From: Dethiosulfovibrio peptidovorans
GTDB lineage: Bacteria; Synergistota; Synergistia; Synergistales; Dethiosulfovibrionaceae
Assembly (NCBI GenBank): GCA_002748665.1
Contig: PDTB01000029.1
Coordinates: 1-50,798 of the forward strand
Reading direction: 5' to 3'
DNA length: 50,798 nt
Shown: positions 30,803 through 43,773 of the stretch, in pieces
Layout: each line of letters begins with the position of its first letter
Numbering within the stretch: the first letter of the stretch is position 1
Notes under the pieces: model-generated
What the model was told of the DNA's origin: nothing
Database searches by the model: none
What the model saw: only the letters and a program-made list of their open reading frames with translations
Translations under genes and position numbers: made by a program

Positions 30803-32881
30803 CTACTCCTCCTCCAACTCGGCCTGGCGGCGAGCGATGACTTTTTTGGAGATCTCCTCCGGTACCGGGTCATAATGGGAATACTCCATGGTGAAGTTCC
30901 CCCGACCGGAGGTCATGGACCGAAGCTGAATGGCGTACTGGAACATCTCAGACAGGGGAGCCTGAGCCTTGACCACCTGGAGGCGCCCCATGGAGTCCAC
31001 GCCCATGATCCGTCCCCGGCGGGTGTTCATGTCACCCATGACGTCGCCAAGATACTCGTCAGCCACGGTCACCTCGACGTCCATGATGGGCTCCAGGAGG
31101 ACCGGAGAGGCCTCGGACATGCCCTTCTTAAAGGCCAAATGGGCCGCCGTCTTAAAAGCCATCTCCGAGCTGTCGACATCGTGGTAGGATCCGAAGACCA
31201 GAGTAGCCTTGAAGTCCACCGTCCGGAAGCCAGCTAAGACCCCCTTGTTGAGGGCCTCCTTCAGCCCCTTTTCCACGGCGGGTATATACTGTTTAGGCAC
31301 GGCCCCGCCGACGATCTTATCCTCAAAGACAAAACCCTCTCCGGTCGGCAACGGTGAGAACTCCACGTGAACATCGCCATACTGACCGTGGCCGCCGGTC
31401 TGTTTCTTGTGCTTTCCCTGAGCCTTGGCAGTCTTTCGAATCGTCTCCCGATAAGGCACTTCAGGGGTTCTGACGTCGAGATCCACGCCGTAGCGCTCCT
31501 TGATTCGGGCCAGGACGATATCCAGATGCAGGTTACCCATGCCAGAGAGGACATTGTCCCCGGTCTCGGGATTTTTCTCAAAACGAAGGATAGGGTCCTC
31601 CTCCAACATCTTGTGCATAGCCGTTGAGAGCTTATCCTCGTCGGATCGGCTTTTAGCGTCCACCGCTACGCTATAGACCGGCCTGGGGAACTTGATGGGA
31701 GGAAAAATAGCCGTCGCACCCTTGACTCCGAGGGTATCGCCCACCCGAGTGCTCTGGAGCTTCGGAATGGCCACGATCATCCCCACGGTGATCTCCTTCA
31801 CCTCTTTGCCGTCCTTGCCCTGCATGACCTTGAAAGCGCTGATCCGCTCCTCCTCCTGACGATTCACGTTGAAGAGGGTCTGGTCGGACGTCAGGGAACC
31901 CGAGTTCACCCGGATGAAACTGAGTTTGCCGACGTAGGGGTCGACCATGACCTTGAAACACAGGGCTGAGAAATCTCCCTCCGGGTCGGGAGCGATCTCC
32001 ATGGAATTCTTCTCGGACTTTGCCGTTCGGGAACGGGTCTCCCGAGGGGAAGGAAGCTCGTCGGCGATGACGCTCAGGAGCTGAAGAACACCGACGTTGG
32101 CCGTGGCAGATCCTGGAAGCACCGGGTAGATCTTTCGAGCAGCGATGGCCTGCCTGAGCAGGGGCCACATCTCCTCAAGGGGGATCTCCTCGCCGTCCAG
32201 ATACCGCATCATCATATCGTCATCTTCCTCGACGATGTTCTCCACCAACTGCCCTCTCTGGACGTTCATGGCGTCCTTCAAGTCGTCGGGGACGGGGACC
32301 TCCTCGAAGTCCCTGGAGCCATCGGCCTTGTAGACATACGCCTTCTCACGAAGGACGTCTACCAAGCCCTTGAAGCCGGATTCCTGACCAATGGGCAGGA
32401 AGAAGCTGTGGGCCTTCTTGCTGAGCTGATCCCGGATATCGTCCACGGTTCGTTGATAGTCGCCGTTATCCCGATCCATCTTGTTGACGAAGAAAACCAC
32501 AGGGGTGCTGAACTCCTCGGCAAACTCCCAGGCTTTCCCGGTCTGGACCTCGACACCGTCAACGGCGCTGACCACGACTACCGACGAGTCTGCAACCCTC
32601 ATGGCGGAGCGCATATCCCCTAAAAAGTCGGCATAGCCTGGGGCGTCCATGACGAAAATGGTCTTGCCGCCGTGTTCAACATTGGCCAGCGCTGTGCTTA
32701 TGGAGATCTGGCGCTTCTGTTCTTCCGCACCGAAATCGGTCACGGTGTTGCCGTTCTCCACGGTACCCAGTCGAGTGGTCACACCCGTGTCGTAGAGCAT
32801 GGCCTCGACCAGGGAGGTCTTCCCCGCTCCACCGTGAGCGACGACGGCGACTGATCGAATATCCTCTGGCTTGTATCCCAT
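30803..32881 (-). CDS. fusA2: Elongation factor G-like GTPase (EF-G2 type)
   Basis: The 692-residue protein has five EF-G domains. The G1 motif is AHGGAGKTSL (residues 15-24) instead of the GHIDAGKTT of canonical EF-G, and G3 is DAPGYADF instead of DTPGHVDF. G4 is NKMDRDN. These changes are typical of the EF-G-like/EF-G2 group, whose role differs from bulk translocation and is not uniform. It stands alone, not beside rpsL, rpsG and tuf as canonical fusA does. The ATG at 32881 follows AAGGAGG; a longer frame upstream lacks a ribosome site. Confidence 0.88.
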   Translation of the reverse strand: MGYKPEDIRSVAVVAHGGAGKTSLVEAMLYDTGVTTRLGTVENGNTVTDFGAEEQKRQISISTALANVEHGGKTIFVMDAPGYADFLGDMRSAMRVADSSVVVVSAVDGVEVQTGKAWEFAEEFSTPVVFFVNKMDRDNGDYQRTVDDIRDQLSKKAHSFFLPIGQESGFKGLVDVLREKAYVYKADGSRDFEEVPVPDDLKDAMNVQRGQLVENIVEEDDDMMMRYLDGEEIPLEEMWPLLRQAIAARKIYPVLPGSATANVGVLQLLSVIADELPSPRETRSRTAKSEKNSMEIAPDPEGDFSALCFKVMVDPYVGKLSFIRVNSGSLTSDQTLFNVNRQEEERISAFKVMQGKDGKEVKEITVGMIVAIPKLQSTRVGDTLGVKGATAIFPPIKFPRPVYSVAVDAKSRSDEDKLSTAMHKMLEEDPILRFEKNPETGDNVLSGMGNLHLDIVLARIKERYGVDLDVRTPEVPYRETIRKTAKAQGKHKKQTGGHGQYGDVHVEFSPLPTGEGFVFEDKIVGGAVPKQYIPAVEKGLKEALNKGVLAGFRTVDFKATLVFGSYHDVDSSEMAFKTAAHLAFKKGMSEASPVLLEPIMDVEVTVADEYLGDVMGDMNTRRGRIMGVDSMGRLQVVKAQAPLSEMFQYAIQLRSMTSGRGNFTMEYSHYDPVPEEISKKVIARRQAELEEE

Positions 32882-33011
32882 CTTCGTACCTCCTTGAGAT
32901 TCAGCGTATCTGCTGATGTCGTGCGGATGGCGCTTCGACGGAAAGAAACGCGACTCCTTCACGAAAAAACGAGGCGCCCCGACGCCCAAGGCGAGGGCAA
33001 ACGCCGTTGTT

Positions 33012-33020
33012 ATTGTATCA
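33012..33020 (-). promoter_or_regulatory. Extended -10 promoter of fusA2
   Basis: TGATACAAT on the minus strand lies about 130 bases before the start codon and 20 bases past the gatB stop. It is identical to the nonamer before the foldase gene. A long 5' leader would result. Confidence 0.4.
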
Positions 33021-33037
33021 GATTCAGAGCCGGTAAA

Positions 33038-34507
33038 TCACCGAGGCAGTTCCTCGTCTAAAAGGCGAGAGACCTCCCGGGGATCGGCCTGCCCCCGGGC
33101 CTCCTTCATCACCTGCCCCTGAAGGAACTTTCGCTTCTTGCCCTTTTTATCCTCGCCGGATCGGATCACCTGCACCACGTCGTCGTTGGCAGAGAGGACC
33201 GATCGAATCAGGTCAACCAAGCCACCGCCGGAAAGGTTCCCCGCCGTGGCTCCGCATCGCTCCATGGCCCGATCCAACGAGACCTTCTCAGTGACCATGA
33301 CGTCGAAGACCTCTCTGGCCACGGTGGTGGAAAGTTCCTTATCCTCGACCATGGAGAGGAGCCGAGCCAGCACCGACGGATCCAGAGCAAGATCCGACAG
33401 GGAACGCCCTCCCTCGTTCATGGTTCGCAAGACCTCGGTCCGAATCCAGTTAGAGGCCCGAGAGGGCGAAGCCCCCTGGGAGACCACAGCCTCGAAGAAA
33501 TCCGCCATCTCCCGGTGCTCGGTCACAACGGCGATGTCCTCGGGGGGAAGACCAAATGACCGTTCGTACCGGGCCCTCTTGTCCCATGGCAGTTCAGGCA
33601 GACTGCGGAGAGCGTTCTCAACGTACCGGTCCGGCAGGACCAATGGCGGCAGGTCGGGCTCCGTAAAATACCGATAGTCGTTGGACTCCTCCTTGCTTCT
33701 GGAGGAACTCGTGGAGTTCGTCCCGTCGTCCCAGTTTCGGGTCTCCTGACGGATCGTCCCCCCCTCAAGGAGGATACCCCTCTGTCGCTCGATCTCGTAT
33801 TCCAGGGCCCGTTCCAGGGCACGGAGGGAGTTCATATTCTTCACCTCAACCCGATCACCCCATCGACCGTCGGAGACCTTGAGGGAGACGTTCGCATCGA
33901 CCCTCATGGACCCTTTCTCCATATCTCCGTCTGAAACGCCCAGATATCGAACCAGCTGACGGAGAGCCGCCACGTACTCCCTAGCCATTCTGGAGGACGT
34001 GATATCCGGGTCCGAGACGATCTCCGCCAGAGGGACCCCCGACCGATTGTAGTCGACAAAGGACTGGGTGGAGCCCACGATCCGACCGTCGGAGGCCCCG
34101 TGGACTAATTTCCCGGCGTCCTCCTCCAGATGAAGCCTGGTAATTCCCACTCGATGAGGAGCGCCGTCGTCGCCGGTCATGATGACCGAGCCCTTCTCCG
34201 CCAGGGGGACGTAGAACTCGGATATCTGGTACGCTTTGGGAAGATCCGGGTAAAAGTAATTTTTACGGTCAAACCGGGTCACCGGATTGATTCGGCATCC
34301 CAGAGCAAGACCGGCTCGAACCCCCAACTCCACCACCCTCTCGTTGAGCACTGGCAGGGTACCGGGCTGACCGGTACACAGCGGACATATATTGGTGTTG
34401 GGAGTGGCACCTATATAGTCGGTGGAACAGCCGCAGAAAAGTTTTGTCTTGGTGGCCAGCTGGACATGAATCTCCAGACCGATCACAGGGGTGAACGAAA
34501 GCGTCAT
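33038..34507 (-). CDS. gatB: Aspartyl/glutamyl-tRNA(Asn/Gln) amidotransferase subunit B
   Basis: The 489-residue subunit binds the misacylated tRNA and activates its side chain with ATP. It starts PVIGLEIHVQLATKTKLFC; the zinc-binding Cys cluster is FCGCS...NICPLCTG. RVDANVSLK is also present, followed by the helical and YqeY-like tail domains with QGQVMKEARGQADP. Its ATG at 34507 overlaps the gatA stop (ATGA) after AAGGAGGTG. Last gene of the operon. Confidence 0.97.
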   Translation of the reverse strand: MTLSFTPVIGLEIHVQLATKTKLFCGCSTDYIGATPNTNICPLCTGQPGTLPVLNERVVELGVRAGLALGCRINPVTRFDRKNYFYPDLPKAYQISEFYVPLAEKGSVIMTGDDGAPHRVGITRLHLEEDAGKLVHGASDGRIVGSTQSFVDYNRSGVPLAEIVSDPDITSSRMAREYVAALRQLVRYLGVSDGDMEKGSMRVDANVSLKVSDGRWGDRVEVKNMNSLRALERALEYEIERQRGILLEGGTIRQETRNWDDGTNSTSSSRSKEESNDYRYFTEPDLPPLVLPDRYVENALRSLPELPWDKRARYERSFGLPPEDIAVVTEHREMADFFEAVVSQGASPSRASNWIRTEVLRTMNEGGRSLSDLALDPSVLARLLSMVEDKELSTTVAREVFDVMVTEKVSLDRAMERCGATAGNLSGGGLVDLIRSVLSANDDVVQVIRSGEDKKGKKRKFLQGQVMKEARGQADPREVSRLLDEELPR

Positions 34508-35978
34508 CGAGATACACCTCCTTCGGCGATGGACGCCTCTCCGAACCGACGCTCCAGGACCGACGCCATCCCCACAATCTCGGTCTCTCCCCACCTGGGA
34601 CCGATGAGCTGGACCCCCAGGGGAAGGCCACCGTCCGTGTACCCCACGTTCATGGAAAGGCCGGGCAGCCCGGCCATGTTCACCGGTAGGGTGAAGACAT
34701 CGGCCATATACATGGCCAACGGGTCATCTATGAGCTCGCCCACTGTAAAGGCCGGAGTCGGAGAGACAGGCAATACGATGGAGTCCACCCGAGAGAAGGC
34801 CTGGGCGAACTCCCGACGAATCACCTGTCGGACCTTCTGGGCCTTGAGGTAGTAGGCATCGTAGAATCCGGCACTCAACACGTACGTTCCGGTGAGGATC
34901 CGCCGTTTCACCTCGGTCCCGAAGCCCTCCTTACGAGTGGTCAGGTACAGATCCATGATGGACTCAGCTTGAGCGGCGGATCTGCCGTAGCGAACTCCGT
35001 CGTATCGAGCGAGGTTTGAGCTGGCCTCGGCAGGGGCGAGGATATAATAACAGGCCATGCCGTACTCAATGGCGGTCGTCAGTGAGATGGGGACGATCCG
35101 GGCTCCAGCCTCCTCACAGGCACTCACCGTCTCCTGAAAGGCACGACGAACCGACTCGTCGTAGTCGTAGCCTTCGATCTCCCGGATCACGCCCACGGAC
35201 TTACCTTTCAGGTCCTTCCTGGCCAACGTTTCTCCGTAGAGATCCCGATCCCGAACGGCGCTGGTGGAGTCCAGAGGATCGTGCTCCCCCAAGGTCTCCA
35301 TGACCAGGGCCAGATCCTGAGCGGTTCGGGCAAAGGGACCGATCTGGTCCAGGGACGAGGCAAAGGCAACCAGGCCGTACCGGCTGACCCGACCGTAGGT
35401 CGGTTTGAGACCGTAGGTCCCACAGAAGGACGCTGGCTGACGAATGGATCCTCCGGTATCGCTCCCCAGAGCGAGGGGAGCGTACCCTGCCGAGACGGCG
35501 GCGGCGCTGCCGCCGGAGCTACCGCCGGGGACCCTGTCGATATCCCAGGGATTACGCGTCACACCGTAGGCAGAGTTTTCCGTGGAGCCCCCCATGGCAA
35601 ACTCGTCCATGTTCGCCTTGCCCAGAATCACAGCTCCGGCCTGGTGAAGCAGCCGGACAACCGTGGCATCGTACGGCGGCAACCAGCCATCGAGAATGGA
35701 GCTGCCGCAGGTGGTCGCAACACCGGCGGTGCACATGTTGTCCTTCAGGATAACCGGCACACCGCCCAGGGAGCCCAGATCCTCCCCTCCAGCACGACGG
35801 TCGTCCAGGGAGCGTGCCCGGCGCTCAGCCTCCTCCCGAAGGACCAGGAGCATAGCGTGAATTCTGGGCTCCATGGCGTCGATCCGATCCAGACAGGAAC
35901 GGGTCACGTCCAAGGCGCTGAATTTGCCGTCCCGGACCCCTTGGGCCATCTCGACGGCTGAAAGTCGAAACAGGTCCA

Positions 35979-35979
<1 letters not shown>
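34504..35979 (-). CDS. gatA: Aspartyl/glutamyl-tRNA(Asn/Gln) amidotransferase subunit A
   Basis: The 491-residue amidase releases ammonia from glutamine or asparagine for GatB. The Ser-cisSer-Lys triad is visible as Lys79 (VILKDN), Ser154 (GGSSGGS) and Ser178 (DTGGSIRQP), the same numbering as in Staphylococcus aureus GatA. Its start overlaps the gatC stop by one base. GatCAB converts Glu-tRNA-Gln to Gln-tRNA-Gln, consistent with the GluRS gene in this window. Confidence 0.97.
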
Positions 35980-39811
<3,832 letters not shown>

Positions 39812-39819
<8 letters not shown>

Positions 39820-40822
39820 CGAACAGTCCCCTTTCAAAAAATTGCCGCCAGCGGCGGGTCAGATCGTGTACAGCAGCCCAACCGGAGACAGCTCCAATCG
39901 CCCGTTTATAGGGAGCACACCCCGGCACCCCGCAAAACATCCCGGACATCATCCGTTTCAGAAGAACAAGGGCCACTTTTTCCCCATGCAGGGAGACCAG
40001 ATCGTCCGCCAGGGCAGCGAAGAGCTCCGCCCGATCCTCCAGAGACGCCCGAAGGAACGGGGAATCCTGGACATTATAGCCTAAGTAAGCCAGGATACGA
40101 GGGATAACGAAGGGATCGGCAACAGCGCCTCGGGCGAGGAACACCGAGACACATCCACCATCCAGGGCTTTGGTCACCGATTCAGGCCCCGTCATATCCC
40201 CTGAGGCCGAGATGAACCCCGGGAAAGCCCGAGCGACTCTAAAGACCTCGTTCAGATCCGAACATCCCTCATACCTCTGAGAGGCGGTTCTACCGTGGAT
40301 GCCCACGTTATCCGCACCAGCCTCGATGAGGGCGGAGGCAAAAGTCAGGGTATCAGGCCCTCCGTCCCTGGAGACGATCTTGCGGATTTTAGGCCACACG
40401 GGCAACCCAAAAGTCTTAAGCCCCTGAACCATCGAGACGGCAATATCCAGCCGATCCAGAAGCCGAGCCCCAGCCCCCTTCTTCAGGACCTTGGGCATAG
40501 GACAGGCCATGTTGATGCCGATGCCGTCAAAAGGACCGCCAAGCTCCAGAGCCCTCTGGGCTCCCCGGAGCAAGGTATCCCGATCACCGGCAAAAAGCTG
40601 CAGGATCAGAGGGCCTTCATCAGGAGCCCGGGCCAGCATGCCAGCGGTCTTTTTGTTCTCTCGAATGAGCCCGGCACAGCTTACCATCTCGGTGTGAGCC
40701 AGCCCCACCCCCAGACGCCAGAACAGGCACCGGATTCCCGGAACCGTCACTCCGGCCAGAGGCGACAGCATGACAGGATTCCTCAGACTCACCCCCCCAA
40801 CGGTCACGGGGCCGACAGTCAC
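39812..40822 (-). CDS. dus: tRNA-dihydrouridine synthase (Dus family)
   Basis: The 336-residue flavoenzyme reduces uridines in tRNA. The FMN-binding TIM barrel shows PVMLSPLAGVTVPGIR near the start and the catalytic Cys in GINMACPMPKVLKKGAGA; VGIHGRTASQRY and the SGDM/FLARGAVADPF phosphate-binding segments follow. The C-terminal helical domain recognises tRNA. The DusB-like subfamily is likely but not fixed. A GTG start at 40822 overlaps the coaX stop by four bases (GTGA). Confidence 0.92.
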
Positions 40823-41595
40823 CGTTTTTGATCCCCCTGAACCCGATCGTAGATCAGGCGAAGCCCCTCCAGGGTCAGCCAGGGATCAACCGAATCTATG
40901 GTCTCGGAGACCTCGGCCATGGTTGAGGCATGGCCACCGGTAGCCACCACAGGGGTGACTGTTCCCAACTCCCTCCAGATATGGCGCACCAGGGCATCCA
41001 CGGAACCAGCCGTTCCATAGACAACCCCGGACTGAATGGCCGTCTTGGTGGACACCCCGATAACGCTTTCGGGGACCTCCAGAGCCACTTGAGGAAGCTT
41101 GGATGTCTTGCCGAAGAGCGCGTCCATGCTCGTCACCAGCCCCGGCGAGATGGTCCCTCCCAGGTACGCCCCTTTCGGAGAGATCACGTCCAGGGTAATG
41201 GCCGTACCGAAGTCCACCACGATCAGAGGAGCTCCGTATTGAGCGACCCCGGCCACCGAGTTGACCAGACGGTCGGCCCCCACCTCCCACCTGTTAGCAT
41301 AGGCGATCTCGATCCCCAGGTCCATCTCCGCCGATATCGACAGACACGTGGTGTTCAGGTACAACGAGACCGCCTCGACAAAGTTCTTGTCCAGGGCCGG
41401 GACCACACTGGATATGGCGGCCCCCGATATCTCCGAGGGAAGAACCGACGACACGTTCAGGAGATTGAGCAACAAAAGGCCAAGCTCATCGGAGGTCTTT
41501 CTCTCCGAGACGAGCCTCCAGTGGCAAACAATACGGTCATCGTCAAGAAGTCCGACCACGGTCGTGGTGTTCCCCACGTCAATACCAAGAAACAT
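40819..41595 (-). CDS. coaX: Type III pantothenate kinase
   Basis: The 258-residue kinase does the first step of coenzyme A synthesis. Motifs of the ASKHA-like CoaX fold are visible: GIDVGNTTTVVGL (phosphate 1), GADRLVNSVAG and VVDFGTAITLDVIS. The type III enzyme is not feedback-inhibited by CoA. The ATG at 41595 follows AAAGGAGG; a longer upstream frame overlaps comEC and is not used. Confidence 0.95.
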   Translation of the reverse strand: MFLGIDVGNTTTVVGLLDDDRIVCHWRLVSERKTSDELGLLLLNLLNVSSVLPSEISGAAISSVVPALDKNFVEAVSLYLNTTCLSISAEMDLGIEIAYANRWEVGADRLVNSVAGVAQYGAPLIVVDFGTAITLDVISPKGAYLGGTISPGLVTSMDALFGKTSKLPQVALEVPESVIGVSTKTAIQSGVVYGTAGSVDALVRHIWRELGTVTPVVATGGHASTMAEVSETIDSVDPWLTLEGLRLIYDRVQGDQKR

Positions 41596-41635
41596 GGACA
41601 AGCCTCCTTTGACACACGGGGGCACATCGGCCCCA

Positions 41636-43045
41636 TCAAAAAAGAACGATAGATCCCACCAAAACGACGATGACCCCAAAGGTCAGACAGGCCCGAAAAG
41701 GCGATATCCGAAACCGAAGGGCCAAAAGGGCAGCTAAAACCGACGCCGACAGGGCCGAAAGCCAGGGAGAGCAGCCTATGGACGGCCACCGCCACACGAT
41801 CCAGGCACCCAGATCCCACAGAGCGAAGGCCTTCTCGGGAACGGCGGCCAAGACCCACCCTCCGGGCAGCCCAAGGACTGCCGGGATCGAGAGAAACACC
41901 GCAAGAGGGAGGAGAACCGCGAAAACTGGAACGGCGACGAGGTTCAAGAGCAACCCCGCAAGAGGCACAGAACCAAACGCTCCTGCTATAAGAGGAGCCG
42001 TCACGAACCAGAGAGCCGGACTTACCAGGACACATCTCACCCTCCCGGACAGAGTGGAAACCTTTGCCAGAGCAGTTATCGTCGTGGCACACAGCATAGA
42101 GAGCTGCCATCCGAGATCCCAGAGCCACCAGGGACGCCACACAAGAAGGGCTGTCCCCGCCGCCGCCACCGAGTTCACCCCGGAGGCTGGACGACCGTGC
42201 GCCACCCCCAGGAGCACCAACTGGATCATGACCGCAGCACGAAGGGCGCTGGCGGCCCCTCCTGCCAGAAGGACGTAGCCCCACACGATCAGCGATACCA
42301 GCCCCCATCCCAGGCGACGTCTGCCTAAAAAGAACCACGCCCAGGCAGCGACGACCCCCACGTGAAACCCCGAGACAGCCAGAAGGTGAGCCGTCCCCCA
42401 CCGGGAGTGATCCCGAATCAGGTCGGGGTCCTTGACACCCAGGAGCATCGCCAGGAGATATCCCCTCGTACGGGGAGGCAGCCGTAAAAGAATCCTGCGG
42501 CGAAGCTCCCACCTGAGGACGTTCAGACTCCATCGAGATCGTAAAGGCGTCAAGGAACGGGGAATAACCTCGGCGGTCACGCCCCGGGCCAGCCAATACA
42601 TCCGTTGGTCAAAACCACCCTTACGGGATGGCCGAAAAGGAAACGTCGGGCCGACGAGCCTCACGGCACTCCCTTCGGGAAGAGAGCGAAAAGCAGGCAC
42701 CGTGACGAGAAACCGTCCCATATCGGTCTGAACGACCATCGCTCGCCGTCCACCCCAGGCCCGTTCCAGAACGACCGTCCCGGAACAATTGACCGTCTCC
42801 GGAGGCGAGGGAACCGTCAAACCCCGTGAGCAAAGCCATCCCACGATACCGCTCAGACAGACGACGAGAAGGGCACTCAGTCCCCGGCGGAGATCCCACC
42901 GTGAACAGAGACTCACCACGAAACCGAGGCACAGAGCCATAACCACGGCAGCCACAACCCAGTGAGGCGATCCATGAGCCAGGCATACGCCAAGAACCAG
43001 GGCCCCAAAGACAGGAAGCAGAGGTGCCTCGGCCAGGATATCCAC
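41636..43045 (-). CDS. comEC: ComEC/Rec2-type DNA channel protein, without metallo-beta-lactamase domain
   Basis: The 469-residue protein has about ten membrane segments. The N-terminal third holds the OB-like extracellular region. The competence domain shows LAMLLGVKDPDLIRDHSRWGTAHLLAVSGFHVGV, the ComEC signature. Full-length ComEC is usually 700 residues or more, ending in a metallo-beta-lactamase nuclease domain; here the gene stops after the membrane domain, with coaX starting 40 bases on. It should form the inner-membrane channel for single-stranded DNA uptake. It begins right after comEA. Confidence 0.9.
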   Translation of the reverse strand: MDILAEAPLLPVFGALVLGVCLAHGSPHWVVAAVVMALCLGFVVSLCSRWDLRRGLSALLVVCLSGIVGWLCSRGLTVPSPPETVNCSGTVVLERAWGGRRAMVVQTDMGRFLVTVPAFRSLPEGSAVRLVGPTFPFRPSRKGGFDQRMYWLARGVTAEVIPRSLTPLRSRWSLNVLRWELRRRILLRLPPRTRGYLLAMLLGVKDPDLIRDHSRWGTAHLLAVSGFHVGVVAAWAWFFLGRRRLGWGLVSLIVWGYVLLAGGAASALRAAVMIQLVLLGVAHGRPASGVNSVAAAGTALLVWRPWWLWDLGWQLSMLCATTITALAKVSTLSGRVRCVLVSPALWFVTAPLIAGAFGSVPLAGLLLNLVAVPVFAVLLPLAVFLSIPAVLGLPGGWVLAAVPEKAFALWDLGAWIVWRWPSIGCSPWLSALSASVLAALLALRFRISPFRACLTFGVIVVLVGSIVLF

Positions 43046-43046
43046 G

Positions 43047-43742
43047 TCAGCGAACCGTCACCAGAGGACGCAGGACTTCCAGCTTGCGGGGACCGATACC
43101 CCGAACCTTCAGGAGTTCATCCACGGATCGAAAAGCCCCTTCTTTTCGACGGTAGTCCAGGATCCGGCCGGCAGTAACCGGCCCCACCCCGGGCAAGGCC
43201 ATCAGATCAGTTTTGTCGGCTTGATTCAGGTTTACTGGTCGTGACGTGATCGGCTGTTCGGACGGGGCACGCCCTTTCGAAGAAGCCCTCTCCCCGGCAC
43301 TTCTTCCGACACCGACGACTCCGGGCAAAGCTTCCTTAGCAGGGACGTGAAGATGGATCCCATCTGCCAGAGGAGCCGCCAAGTTCACCGCCACCGGATC
43401 AGCCCGAGGAGTGAGCCCACCCGCTGATTCCACCAGATGGTACGCCCGACTGTCGGGAGGCAGATGGTAGACCCCGGGGGACCGGACAGCCCCTGTGACA
43501 TAGACCACCCACTGGGCTGGAGGCTTAGGCGTCGTTGTTGAGACGGGAACAGTCGAGGAGGAATCCCCTTCCGACACCTCGGAGACGGAAAGGTGCTCTG
43601 ATGGAGCCGGCCCTGCCACGGTCGTCGGGAGACCACTCTCCCAGCGACCAGCGAAATGTCGAATCAGGCTCCCAGCCAGGACGAAACAGAGGAGCCCCAC
43701 GAGGGGCAGGAGCAGTATCCTCTTTCCTTTACTTACCGCCAA
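43047..43742 (-). CDS. comEA: ComEA-like DNA-binding competence protein
   Basis: The 231-residue protein has one N-terminal anchor (residues about 8-27), a Ser/Thr/Pro linker, a SLBB domain (VYVTGAVRSPGVYHLP, about 78-130) and a C-terminal helix-hairpin-helix domain (PVNLNQADKTDLMALPGVGPVTAGRI, 168-193). It would bind incoming DNA outside the membrane and pass it to ComEC, encoded directly downstream. The TTG start at 43742 follows GGAGGT at a good distance. Confidence 0.92.
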   Translation of the reverse strand: MAVSKGKRILLLPLVGLLCFVLAGSLIRHFAGRWESGLPTTVAGPAPSEHLSVSEVSEGDSSSTVPVSTTTPKPPAQWVVYVTGAVRSPGVYHLPPDSRAYHLVESAGGLTPRADPVAVNLAAPLADGIHLHVPAKEALPGVVGVGRSAGERASSKGRAPSEQPITSRPVNLNQADKTDLMALPGVGPVTAGRILDYRRKEGAFRSVDELLKVRGIGPRKLEVLRPLVTVR

Positions 43743-43773
43743 TCACAGCACCTCCCGATACGACAGTTTCTCA

